From UBA5177 sp002413265 (GTDB taxonomy: Bacteria > Chloroflexota > UBA5177), in the NCBI GenBank assembly GCA_036752825.1, contig DAIORV010000043.1, forward strand, positions 1 through 17,612: a stretch of 17,612 bases of DNA, read 5' to 3'. Position numbers and translations under genes: made by a program. The stretch's first letter is position 1; each line of letters opens with the position of its first letter. Under the pieces are notes generated by a model. That model was not told where the DNA came from, did no database searches, and worked only from the letters and a program-made list of their open reading frames with translations. Below are positions 1 to 7,177 of this stretch, in pieces.

Positions 1-140
1 AAGCGACTGAGTACGAAGGATGCGCTGAGGAGCAGCGCAGCGCTGGCGAGACGTCCCATCCTCGGTCCGTTGGTCCGTTTCACGGCGCGGGAAGGACTCA
101 TGGCGCAATGTATCAGACACCTCTGAGCCCTCTGACACCG
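1..140. other. Unassigned 5' segment upstream of the femX-like gene
   Basis: No gene can be assigned here. The plus frame beginning at base 1 is open to a TGA at 124-126 (41 codons), so this could be the 3' end of a gene starting before the window, but the translated tail matches nothing I recognise. A compact stem is visible: GCGCTG (22-27), loop AGGAG, CAGCGC (33-38), enclosed by AGGATG (17-22) pairing with CATCCT (57-62). It could be leader RNA or chance GC-rich pairing. I see no terminator T-tract and no T-box antiterminator motif. Confidence 0.3.
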
Positions 141-149
141 TGGTATTAT
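141..149 (+). promoter_or_regulatory. Extended -10 promoter element for a near-leaderless transcript
   Basis: TGG-TATTAT (141-149) fits the extended -10 pattern TGn-TATAAT with one change. No convincing -35 lies 16-18 bases upstream, which is tolerated in extended -10 promoters. A start about 7 bases downstream (near 156-157) would fall just before the ATG at 160. There is no Shine-Dalgarno sequence before that ATG, so the transcript is probably leaderless or nearly so. Confidence 0.45.
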
Positions 150-159
150 CGGGCGCTTT

Positions 160-1227
160 ATGTCCATAACCGTTCGCGCCTGGGATGATCCGGCATCGTG
201 GAATCAATTCATTGCTTCGGTCCCCTACCCGCATTTCCAGCAGAGCTGGGAGTGGGGAGAGCTGGCGCCCGAGCTCGGCGGCTCGGCGGTGAGGTTAGCG
301 GCGACTGAGGACGGGGAGATGCGCGGCGCGATGCAAATCTTCGTGAACGCGGTGAAGCCCCTACGAAGCACGATCCTGTACGTGCCCCGAGGCCCGGCGC
401 TCACGGAGAAATCTGCCCGGATTTTGGGTCCGCTCCTGGACGCGGCACGCCGGGTCGGGCTCGAGCATGGATCGATCGGGATCCGCCTCGAGCCGAGCCT
501 GCCGAGATGCAACGAAAGCATCGGCACCCTACTTCAGGCTTTCGACTTCTATCCGAGCTTCCCTCCCAGCCAGCCACGTAGCTCGTGGGTACTGGACATC
601 TGCCCCGACGAGGATGAGCTACTCGCCGCAATGAAGCAAAAGACCCGCTACAACATCCGTTTGGCGTTGCGCAGGGGAGTTACGGTGTCCGAGGCAGGAC
701 CTGGCGATTTTGAAGAGTTTTACGAGCTTTATCGGGTGACCGCGTACCGTGACGACTTCTTCGTCCACCCCAAGCACGTGTACGCCCGCATGTTCGAGCT
801 TTTCCGCTCCGCCGGCGTGTTTTCGATGTTGTTCGCGCGGAAAGAGGGAGTGCTGATCGCCGCCATCACGCTGGTGCGGGTGGGCGATACCTGTTGGTAT
901 CTGCACGGAGCTTCGAGCAATGAACACCGCAACGTGATGGCGACCTATCTCCTTCAGTGGGAAGGGATACGGTGCGCCAAGGAGTGGGGATGCCGCGTGT
1001 ATGACTTTCGAGCCGTGCCGGACATCCTGCGCGAAGACCAGGACATGTACGGGGTGTACCGCTTCAAAGAGGGCTTCGGAGGCCATCAGCTGACGACCAT
1101 GGACACCTTCGCGCAGGCTTATCGACCGGGCCTCTTTGCCCTGTGGCAGTCTCACTTCTCGGGTCGGTTCGCCATTGACTCATTGCGGCGCGCCCGTGCC
1201 GGGCAGCCCGCCCGCCAGTTCGCCTGA
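160..1227 (+). CDS. FemX/FemAB-family peptidoglycan aminoacyltransferase (lipid II interpeptide bridge-forming type)
   Basis: This 355-residue protein has the two tandem GNAT-like halves of the FemAB family. These cytoplasmic enzymes transfer an amino acid from aminoacyl-tRNA to the side chain of the peptidoglycan precursor stem peptide. Seen in the sequence: the N-terminal half with FQQSWEWGE (residues 26-34), the family signature KQKTRYNIRLALRRG (159-173) opening the second half, and YRFKEGFGG (300-308) near the C-terminus, all typical of FemX-like proteins. Length is normal for bacterial FemX-like members and there is no coiled-coil insertion as in staphylococcal FemA/B. The ATG at 160 lacks a Shine-Dalgarno but sits just behind an extended -10. 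The stop is one base from the kinase start, implying co-translation. The amino acid transferred cannot be read from the sequence; some family members act on other acceptors. Confidence 0.85.
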   Translation: MSITVRAWDDPASWNQFIASVPYPHFQQSWEWGELAPELGGSAVRLAATEDGEMRGAMQIFVNAVKPLRSTILYVPRGPALTEKSARILGPLLDAARRVGLEHGSIGIRLEPSLPRCNESIGTLLQAFDFYPSFPPSQPRSSWVLDICPDEDELLAAMKQKTRYNIRLALRRGVTVSEAGPGDFEEFYELYRVTAYRDDFFVHPKHVYARMFELFRSAGVFSMLFARKEGVLIAAITLVRVGDTCWYLHGASSNEHRNVMATYLLQWEGIRCAKEWGCRVYDFRAVPDILREDQDMYGVYRFKEGFGGHQLTTMDTFAQAYRPGLFALWQSHFSGRFAIDSLRRARAGQPARQFA

Positions 1228-1228
1228 G

Positions 1229-2629
1229 ATGCCTCCTTTTGATTTCGTCCTGGCGGGCCGGTATCGACTAATTGGTCCCCTCGGCGAGGGAGGAATGGCG
1301 GCGGTATACCGCGGCCGCGACCTCCGGCTTAACCGCGAAGTCGCGATTAAGATCCTGCGAGAGGATCTAACACGAGACCCCGGCTTCCTGCAGCGCTTCC
1401 AGCGAGAGGCGCAGTTTGTAGCGTCTCTCTCGCATCCGAACATTGTCCCGGTCTACGACGTTGGCGAAGAGGAGGGCAGCCACTTCATCGTCATGGAGTA
1501 CGTGCGAGGGCGAACACTGAACGAGGTTCTGGAGGCGGCCGGGGCCTTGCCGCCGGACCGTGCATGCTCGATCATGCTTCAGCTACTCGACGCGCTCACC
1601 TGCGCCCACGGCCAGGGTCTGATCCACCGAGACGTAAAACCACATAATGTCCTGCTGACCTCCGACGGGACCGCTCGCCTGGCAGATTTCGGCATCGCAC
1701 ATCTCGCAGATGGTTCGTCGACGCGCACGGCGGCCATCCTGGGCTCCGCGCAGTACCTCTCACCCGAGCAGTCGAGAGGCGATGAAGCAACCGAGCGTTC
1801 CGATATCTACGCGTGTGGAGTCGTGCTCTATGAAATGCTGACGGGCGCGCCACCATTCGACGGCCCAAACGCTCTGGCAATTGCCAATCAGCATCTCAAC
1901 TCCCCGCCGCGTCCGCTGCACGGGACCGCGGCTCCCGTGGACGCGCGCCTGGAAAGCACCGTAATGCAAGCGCTTGCCAAGCTCCCGGAGGATCGCTTCG
2001 CCGACACGACGTCGTTTTCTTCCGCACTACGCGGGGCGGCGCCTTCAACCGCCCTCACGGAGCCCCAGCCGCTGGTGGCAGGGGACGCCGAGACTGCCGC
2101 CCATCCCCTGGTCTACCAGGATGGCTCGGAGGAAGACGCGCCGGAGCCGGCTCGAAGGGAGTCCAAATTGGAGGTGCGTCGCTCTGCCCGGAAGCTATAC
2201 GTCATCGGTTTGGCCTGCGCGGTGGTGCTGGGCGCGATCGCTTTTGCAGCCGGGCGCGCGCCTGCGGCCCACTCCCTTCCTCAGTACCCTTCACCTGGAT
2301 ATGCATTGGTTCCGGCTGTGATAGTACTGCTGCTCGCTCTGGCCTGGATGAACACTCGATCGTGGCTGTACACGATGGACGGAAATGCAGCCGTGGTGCA
2401 TTGGGGGCTGGTTGGCCATCATCGATTTGGAGTACCGGTTCGCTTCATTACCACCCTGGAGCTTAAGCAGAGCCTGTTGGAGCGAATGCTCGGTGTCGGA
2501 ACGGTGGAGATGACGGCGCGCGATCAGCACGGCGAGGAGCGCAAGATGATCCTGGAGGACCTGGCGCATCCTCGACAGGTGTATGAAGAGCTCATGGAAC
2601 ACCTTGGACAGACCTCACGTCGCATATGA
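1229..2629 (+). CDS. Membrane Ser/Thr protein kinase with C-terminal bacterial PH-like (bPH2/YdbS-type) domain
   Basis: This 466-residue protein starts at the ATG one base after the upstream TGA; the frame stays open further upstream but that would overlap the FemX-like gene. Residues 12-275 are a complete PknB-type kinase: glycine loop GEGGMAAVY (19-27), Lys41 in VAIK, Glu60, HRDVKPHN (133-140), DFG (153-155) and SPEQ (178-181). All catalytic residues are present, so it should be active. An acidic/Pro linker follows (about 280-320), then two hydrophobic segments (322-342 and 359-377). Residues 378-460 (VVHWGLVGHHRFGVP, then QSLLERMLGVGTVEM) resemble the bPH2 domain of YdbS/YdbT membrane proteins. 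Two passes put both kinase and bPH2 on the cytoplasmic side. There is no PASTA or other extracellular sensor; the outside loop is only about 16 residues. Kinase identity is firm; the bPH2 call rests on pattern recognition. Confidence 0.9.
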   Translation: MPPFDFVLAGRYRLIGPLGEGGMAAVYRGRDLRLNREVAIKILREDLTRDPGFLQRFQREAQFVASLSHPNIVPVYDVGEEEGSHFIVMEYVRGRTLNEVLEAAGALPPDRACSIMLQLLDALTCAHGQGLIHRDVKPHNVLLTSDGTARLADFGIAHLADGSSTRTAAILGSAQYLSPEQSRGDEATERSDIYACGVVLYEMLTGAPPFDGPNALAIANQHLNSPPRPLHGTAAPVDARLESTVMQALAKLPEDRFADTTSFSSALRGAAPSTALTEPQPLVAGDAETAAHPLVYQDGSEEDAPEPARRESKLEVRRSARKLYVIGLACAVVLGAIAFAAGRAPAAHSLPQYPSPGYALVPAVIVLLLALAWMNTRSWLYTMDGNAAVVHWGLVGHHRFGVPVRFITTLELKQSLLERMLGVGTVEMTARDQHGEERKMILEDLAHPRQVYEELMEHLGQTSRRI

Positions 2630-2658
2630 CGTGAACGCGTTTGCTGCCTGAATGAGTA

Positions 2659-2688
2659 AGAGGGCTGGCTCAGTGAGCCCGGCCCTCT
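2659..2688. terminator. Hairpin between convergent kinase and nrdJ genes
   Basis: AGAGGGCTGGCTC (2659-2671) can pair with GAGCCCGGCCCTCT (2675-2688). This gives a stem of about 13 pairs with one wobble and one bulged base, and a three-base loop. It lies 29 bases past the kinase stop and 40 bases past the nrdJ stop, so it could end transcription from both sides. There is no clear U-tract on either strand, so termination efficiency is uncertain. Confidence 0.5.
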
Positions 2689-2728
2689 CGTTGGACGCGA
2701 AGTTATTCGCTAGCGAGTCCTGCGATTT

Positions 2729-5113
2729 TCAGCACTCACTGTGGCCGCAAAAGTGGCACTTCTTGCAGCCCTCTTCGTGGACAAAGGTTGCCCAGCCGCA
2801 CGAGGGACAGAGGTCTGCCTTGACGGCAGGAGAGCCGGCTGGAGAGTCTGCTACCCCTTGAGCTCTGGGCAGTGACTGTGCTACGTCCGTCGCGTAGTCG
2901 TTGAGTACGCGAGCCAAGGCATCGGGAAGGGAGAGCACTCGCTGCATGCCAAAGCCAACCGAGCGGCTGCCACCGATGCCGGAGAGTTGGTCGACCACCT
3001 GCTGGATTTTCTCGCGCTGGGTGAGCGGTGACGGAACGCGGAGGACGAGAGAGATCAGCCGCCCGAGCGCTTCTGAAAAGGCCATCACGTCGCTGCCAGA
3101 TGAGCCGATGTTAACGAATGCCTCGAGCGGTTCGCCCGACTCGTCCATGTTGACGGTGATGTAGGCGGTGCCCACCGGCGTTTCCACCCTGTGAGTCTGA
3201 CCGCTCACGGTGCGAGGGCGGGATTTGATGCTGGCCATTCCGGGAAAAGAGACCTGGGTGGAGCGATCAGGGGCGGCCTGTTCTTCGGCCGCTTGCTTCT
3301 TGTCGTCGATGCCGATGTTCAGGACCTGGGCGCCTTTGCAGCCATCGCGGAACACCGTGATGCCCATGCAGCCGAGGTTCCAGGCGAGATCGTAGGCGCT
3401 CTCGACATCGGCGGTGGTGGCTTCGTTGGGGAGATTGATGGTCTTTGACACGCCGTTGTCGGTGTACTTCTGGAAGGCGCCCTGCATTCTGACGTGCCAC
3501 TGTGGCGCCACCTCGTGCGCAGTGACGAACACGCGCTGCATCTCGTCAGGAACTCCGTCGATTCCGTGAACGGTCCCCTGCGCCGCAACCCTGTCCATCA
3601 GCTCCTCACTGTCGATTCCCTTCTCTTTTGCAGCGGTGGCAAAGCTCGGGTTCAGGAAGGTCAGCTTGCGGTCGTCCACCTTGTGCTGGAAGGCGAGGGC
3701 AAAGATGGGCTCGATGCCGCTCGAGGCATCGGCAATGATGCTTATGGTGCCGGTCGGGGCGATGGTCGTCACCGTGGAATTTCGCATCGGTGGGCCATCG
3801 CGGTAGATGCTTCGGTTCCAGTTGGGGAACGGTCCGCGTTCGGCGGCCAGCTCCTGGGACTGCTGGTGGCTGGCGCGCTCGACGAAGCTCCAGAGGCGGT
3901 CGGCCAGCTGGATGGCGTCGTCGCTGTCATACGGAATACCGAGCTCGAATAGGAGATCGGCCCATCCCATGACGCCGAGGCCAATACGACGATTGGCTTT
4001 CACCATCTGGTCGATCTCGGGCAGCGGATAGGGATTAACCTCGATCACGTCGTCCAGGAAGCGAGCCGTGAGCTTGGTCACGCGCTCGAGCTCCTCCCAG
4101 TCGATTTCCTTGGCGCCGTCACGCTCGACGAGGAAGCGAGCGAGGTTGAGGGAGCCAAGGTTGCAGGCTTCGTTGGGAAGCAGCGGTTGCTCGCCACAGG
4201 GATTGGTGGCCTCGATCATCCCGACTTCGGGCGTCGGGTTGGCAGGGCTGGCGTTGATCCTGTCGATGAATACGAGACCGGGATCACCGGTCCGCCAAGC
4301 CGAGTCGACGATCTTGTCCCAGACATCTCGCGCTCGCAGACGGTTGGTGACTTCGAGGCTGTGCGGATCGACGAGATCATAGAAGTCATCGTTCCGCAAC
4401 GCATCCATAAAGGTATCGGTGATCGCTACCGAGATGTTGAAGTTGGTGATACCGCCATCGTTTTTGCACTCGATGAATTCCAGAATGTCTGGATGATCGA
4501 CCTGCAGAATGCCCATGTTGGCGCCACGACGCGTGCCTCCCTGCTTCACGGCCTCGGTGGCCGCGTTGAAGACTCGAAGGAAGGAGACTGGGCCGCTGGC
4601 TCGGCCGCCGCTGCGGCTCACTATGCTGTTCTTGCGGCGGATTCTGGAGAAGGCGAAGCCGGTGCCGCCCCCGCTTTGATGGATGATGGCGGCGTTCTTC
4701 AGCGTATCGAAGATGTCTTCGATGGAATCGCTCACCGGGAGGACGAAGCACGCCGAATACTGGAGGCCGTTCCCGGTGCCGGCATTCATCAGGGTGGGAG
4801 AGTTCGGCATGAACTTCCGTTCCACCAGGATGTCGTAGAACTCTCGCTCGTAGCGTTGGGCCGAGGGCTCTCCAGACCAGCCGAGCTCGGCGGCGGCCAC
4901 GGCTCGCGCGACTCTCCAACACATTTCGTCTGGTGTCTCGACGACCTTACCGTCACGCTTGAGCAGATATCGCTCTTTCAGCACTCGCAGCGCCGATTCC
5001 GACCACTCTCCGGTCTTGTCAGGACGTGGCCGATCGGGCAGTCCAGCCTCCAGAAACCGCCTGTCTGCGCTTTCAGTTGCCGTTTCGACTGCGCGTTGAA
5101 CCTGGACTTCCAT
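2729..5113 (-). CDS. nrdJ: Class II (adenosylcobalamin-dependent) ribonucleoside-diphosphate reductase
   Basis: This 794-residue oxygen-independent ribonucleotide reductase makes deoxyribonucleotides using a coenzyme B12-generated thiyl radical. Visible features: first redox cysteine C122 in SACFVLP; the finger-loop signature NPCGEQPLLPNEACNLGS (304-321) with N304, thiyl cysteine C306, E308 and second redox cysteine C317; APTGTISIIADASSGIEP later in the barrel. The 11-residue C306-C317 spacing matches class II enzymes. A TSCPD-type region (about 630-700) follows, then a C-terminal Cys-rich tail (CPSCG, CKKCHFCGHSEC) that carries the mobile reducing thiols. There is no N-terminal ATP cone, so activity-site dATP regulation by that module is absent. 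The ATG at 5113 has GGAGAG upstream at normal spacing. No B12-box or cobalamin riboswitch fold is seen in the short leader; control appears to be through NrdR boxes. Confidence 0.96.
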   Translation of the reverse strand: MEVQVQRAVETATESADRRFLEAGLPDRPRPDKTGEWSESALRVLKERYLLKRDGKVVETPDEMCWRVARAVAAAELGWSGEPSAQRYEREFYDILVERKFMPNSPTLMNAGTGNGLQYSACFVLPVSDSIEDIFDTLKNAAIIHQSGGGTGFAFSRIRRKNSIVSRSGGRASGPVSFLRVFNAATEAVKQGGTRRGANMGILQVDHPDILEFIECKNDGGITNFNISVAITDTFMDALRNDDFYDLVDPHSLEVTNRLRARDVWDKIVDSAWRTGDPGLVFIDRINASPANPTPEVGMIEATNPCGEQPLLPNEACNLGSLNLARFLVERDGAKEIDWEELERVTKLTARFLDDVIEVNPYPLPEIDQMVKANRRIGLGVMGWADLLFELGIPYDSDDAIQLADRLWSFVERASHQQSQELAAERGPFPNWNRSIYRDGPPMRNSTVTTIAPTGTISIIADASSGIEPIFALAFQHKVDDRKLTFLNPSFATAAKEKGIDSEELMDRVAAQGTVHGIDGVPDEMQRVFVTAHEVAPQWHVRMQGAFQKYTDNGVSKTINLPNEATTADVESAYDLAWNLGCMGITVFRDGCKGAQVLNIGIDDKKQAAEEQAAPDRSTQVSFPGMASIKSRPRTVSGQTHRVETPVGTAYITVNMDESGEPLEAFVNIGSSGSDVMAFSEALGRLISLVLRVPSPLTQREKIQQVVDQLSGIGGSRSVGFGMQRVLSLPDALARVLNDYATDVAQSLPRAQGVADSPAGSPAVKADLCPSCGWATFVHEEGCKKCHFCGHSEC

Positions 5114-5176
5114 ACGCTCTCTCCATGACGCGAAAAGTGACCGCGAGGGCCCTTCTACATTTAGGCGGTAACCTCT

Positions 5177-5205
5177 ATCTTACCCACTACATCTCGTGTC
5201 GTCAA
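5177..5205 (-). promoter_or_regulatory. Sigma70-type promoter of nrdJ
   Basis: Read on the minus strand, TTGACG (5205-5200) and TAAGAT (5182-5177) are separated by exactly 17 bases, a near-consensus housekeeping promoter. Initiation would fall near 5170, leaving a leader of about 57 bases with GGAGAG before the ATG. An NrdR-box-like palindrome fills the whole spacer, so a bound repressor would occlude polymerase. Confidence 0.75.
5184..5199. promoter_or_regulatory. NrdR box 1, in the nrdJ promoter spacer
   Basis: CCACTACATCTCGTGT matches the NrdR-box consensus (acaCwAtATaTwGtgt) at most positions: left half CACTACA, right half TCTCGTG. NrdR is the ATP/dATP-sensing repressor of ribonucleotide reductase genes. 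The site lies between the -35 and -10 of nrdJ. Confidence 0.6.
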
Positions 5206-5212
5206 GCAAATT

Positions 5213-5228
5213 GCACTACATGTAGTGT
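5213..5228. promoter_or_regulatory. NrdR box 2, perfect palindrome
   Basis: CACTACATGTAGTG (5214-5227) is a perfect 14-base palindrome and, with its flanks, fits the 16-base NrdR consensus. It begins 29 bases from the start of box 1, about three helical turns, close to the paired-box spacing usual for NrdR. It lies just upstream of the nrdJ -35. Confidence 0.75.
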
Positions 5229-5247
5229 TCTCGTAGAGGCACGAGGC

Positions 5248-5263
5248 ACACTATATCGTAGTG
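5248..5263. promoter_or_regulatory. NrdR box 3, asymmetric centre
   Basis: ACACTATATCGTAGTG has a perfect left half (ACACTATA) and the right half TAGTG displaced by one base, so the CACTA/TAGTG half-sites are five bases apart instead of four. It starts 35 bases from box 2. A small inverted repeat, CTCGT (5230-5234) / ACGAG (5241-5245), lies midway between boxes 2 and 3. It may be a weaker or auxiliary site. Confidence 0.5.
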
Positions 5264-5367
5264 CCGCCCGGTCTGCAAGTTTTTCTCAATAAGACATGCG
5301 GGATAGCACAGACGTTCTATTGTAACACGTCGTCGGCACCGTTTGGCTGCGGTTCGTATCATGGAAT

Positions 5368-5373
5368 AGGAGG
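5368..5373 (+). promoter_or_regulatory. Ribosome binding site supporting the GTG start of hutI
   Basis: AGGAGG, a perfect anti-Shine-Dalgarno match, lies 11 bases before GTG 5385. The spacing is slightly long, but it is the only strong site in the area and supports the GTG as the start. Confidence 0.6.
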
Positions 5374-5384
5374 GCATCACTTCC

Positions 5385-6671
5385 GTGATTGAGGCAGACT
5401 TCGCGCTGTTCAATGTGGATCATCTGGTCACGATGGCGGCGGGGTCGCATCCGGCGGCCCGGGGAGAGCTCGGCGTCATCGACCGGGCGGCACTGGCAGC
5501 CCGCGGGTCGAAGATCGTGTGGGTCGGCTGCATGGACGACTTCCACGACAACGTTAAGCTTCTGCCCAATGCCGCGGTGCTCAACACGCATGGGCGCACG
5601 GTGCTTCCCGGGTTTGTCGATCCGCACACGCATCCCATTTTTGCGGGTGACCGCAGCGCCGACTTCTACGCGAGGGTGGCCGGAGAGCGGTATCAGGATC
5701 AGCTGGAAGTAGGCGGGATCATGTCGACGGTTGGCGCGACGCGAGCGGCAAGTGAAGACGATCTACTGAACCTCGCCTTTCAACGGGGCGAAGTGTTTCT
5801 GCAGCACGGCACCACGACCATCGGAGCGAAGACGGGCTACGGACTCACGAAAGACGACGAGTGCAAGTCGCTGCGGGTCATCAATCGGCTGCAACACATC
5901 CACGCCCTCAAACTGATTCCGCAGTTTCTCGCCGCCCACGTGGTGCCCAAAGACTTTGCGGGAGACGCCGACGAATACATATCTGAGGTGGTCGACAACT
6001 GGCTGCCGATGGCTGAAGGCTGCGCCCAGTTCATCGACGTCTGGATCGAGGAAGACGCGTTCTCGGTCGCTCAAGGCCGACGACTGCTCGAGGCCGCGAG
6101 AGACATGGGATTTTCGCTCACCGCGCACGCGAACGAGCTCGGTCACACCGACGGGGTGAAGATGGCGGCCGCACTGGGCGCGACGTCGATCGACCACGTG
6201 ATCTACCTGGACGACGCGGACATCGAGGCACTGCGAGCGAACGACACGGTAGCGGTACTTCTGCCCGGAACCACTTTCTTCCTCGGTAGCGACAAGTACG
6301 CGCCCGCTCGAGAGCTGATCGATGCCGGCGTGACGGTGGCGCTGGGAACGGACTTCAACCCGGGAACCTCATATACCCAGAACATGCAGATGATTCTGAC
6401 CCTCGCCGTACTCAACCTGAAGATGTCTGTCGACGAGGCGCTGCGCGCGGCGACCATCGGCGGAGCGAAGGCTCTGGGCATGAAAGACCTTTTAGGCACG
6501 CTGCAGCCCGGCAAGTACTGCGACCTTTCGGTGTTCTGCATCGCCGACTACCACACCATCCCCTACTTCTACGGCATGAACCTGGTTGAGTCGGTGGTGG
6601 CAAGCGGGAAGATCGTAGTTTGCGATGGCCAGATCCAGGCAGGGCACCAGCTAGAGGCCGCTCTCGCGTGA
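5385..6671 (+). CDS. hutI: Imidazolonepropionase
   Basis: This 428-residue amidohydrolase hydrolyses 4-imidazolone-5-propionate to N-formimino-L-glutamate, the third step of histidine degradation, in the cytoplasm. Metal and substrate residues are visible: HTH (81-83) in FVDPHTHPIFAGDR, H248 and E251 in TAHANELGH, H271 in SIDHVIY, and D323 in ALGTDFNPGTS. TTTIGAKTGYGL (143-154) and the C-terminal KYCDLSVF are also HutI hallmarks. Length is normal. The GTG start at 5385 agrees with the family N-terminus. The stop overlaps the next start by one base (TGATG), indicating coupling. No hutH, hutU or hut regulator is in the window, so upstream pathway steps must be encoded elsewhere. No convincing promoter was found between 5264 and 5384. 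Confidence 0.95.
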   Translation: MIEADFALFNVDHLVTMAAGSHPAARGELGVIDRAALAARGSKIVWVGCMDDFHDNVKLLPNAAVLNTHGRTVLPGFVDPHTHPIFAGDRSADFYARVAGERYQDQLEVGGIMSTVGATRAASEDDLLNLAFQRGEVFLQHGTTTIGAKTGYGLTKDDECKSLRVINRLQHIHALKLIPQFLAAHVVPKDFAGDADEYISEVVDNWLPMAEGCAQFIDVWIEEDAFSVAQGRRLLEAARDMGFSLTAHANELGHTDGVKMAAALGATSIDHVIYLDDADIEALRANDTVAVLLPGTTFFLGSDKYAPARELIDAGVTVALGTDFNPGTSYTQNMQMILTLAVLNLKMSVDEALRAATIGGAKALGMKDLLGTLQPGKYCDLSVFCIADYHTIPYFYGMNLVESVVASGKIVVCDGQIQAGHQLEAALA

Positions 6672-7177
6672 TGCGTCGGATCCTACAGGGGATCTGGCTT
6701 CTGCCCTGGCCCGCAGGAGTGCGGCGCTCTCTGAGCAAGCTGGCTGCGACTCCCGGTGTCCGGGCTCTGCTGCTCCCTCAGTTCATGGTGGGCGTGGTGG
6801 GCTTGATCTCTGACGATCGAGGACGCATCTTGCTTCTGAGTCACACGTACCGATCGGACTTCCCGTGGGGCCTCCCCACGGGATTTCTGGAACATGGCGA
6901 GCAGCCAGGCCGCGCTTTGCTGCGGGAGATTTCCGAGGAGACCGGTCTGGACGTAGAGCTGACGGGACTGTGCGGAGTCTTCTCGGACCTCACTCGGCCG
7001 CACCTCGAAGTGGTGTATCGCGGCAAGACTCGGAGGGGGTCGTTCAAGCCGAGTTTGGAGATAGACGAGATTCGGTTTTGTGGTCCGGAAGATTTGCCCT
7101 CCCTCAGGCCGGATCAGCTCCGTCTGGTTCGAGACGCGCTTTTGAGCGACAAGGAGATGCATGAGACGACTGCTTGA
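6671..7177 (+). CDS. Nudix hydrolase
   Basis: This 168-residue protein starts at ATG 6671, overlapping the hutI stop by one base; the frame extends upstream into hutI but the overlapping ATG is preferred. The Nudix box is complete: G71, E77, REISEETGL (85-93), matching GX5EX7REUXEEXGU, so it should bind metal and cleave a nucleoside-diphosphate-linked substrate. Residues 1-36 form a basic/hydrophobic helical lead (RRILQGIWLLPWPAGVRRSL) before the core QFMVGVVGLI, suggesting membrane or protein association; many actinobacterial and Chloroflexota Nudix proteins share such a lead. The substrate cannot be predicted. It lies inside an apparent histidine-degradation operon, overlapping ftcD by 17 bases, where no Nudix step is known. 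Confidence 0.9.
   Translation: MRRILQGIWLLPWPAGVRRSLSKLAATPGVRALLLPQFMVGVVGLISDDRGRILLLSHTYRSDFPWGLPTGFLEHGEQPGRALLREISEETGLDVELTGLCGVFSDLTRPHLEVVYRGKTRRGSFKPSLEIDEIRFCGPEDLPSLRPDQLRLVRDALLSDKEMHETTA

Noticed and set aside
1..126. Possible T-box or other riboswitch leader, or the C-terminus of an upstream gene
   Set aside because: A local stem and an open frame to 124-126 exist, but there is no T-box antiterminator motif, no recognisable riboswitch core and no recognisable protein tail, so I leave it unassigned.
4187..5128. Plus-strand open frame of 313 codons opposite nrdJ
   Set aside because: It lies entirely antisense to the 5' part of nrdJ, whose catalytic motifs are unmistakable. Long antisense frames are expected in high-GC coding DNA, and the translation has no recognisable domain.
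5114..5176. Cobalamin riboswitch upstream of nrdJ
   Set aside because: The predicted leader is about 57 bases, too short for the fold, and no B12-box is visible.
5264..5384. Promoter or operator for hutI, including GACGT (5311-5315) / ACGTC (5327-5331)
   Set aside because: No -35/-10 pair with acceptable spacing was found. A 5-base inverted repeat with an 11-base gap is weak and does not match a known Hut regulator site.
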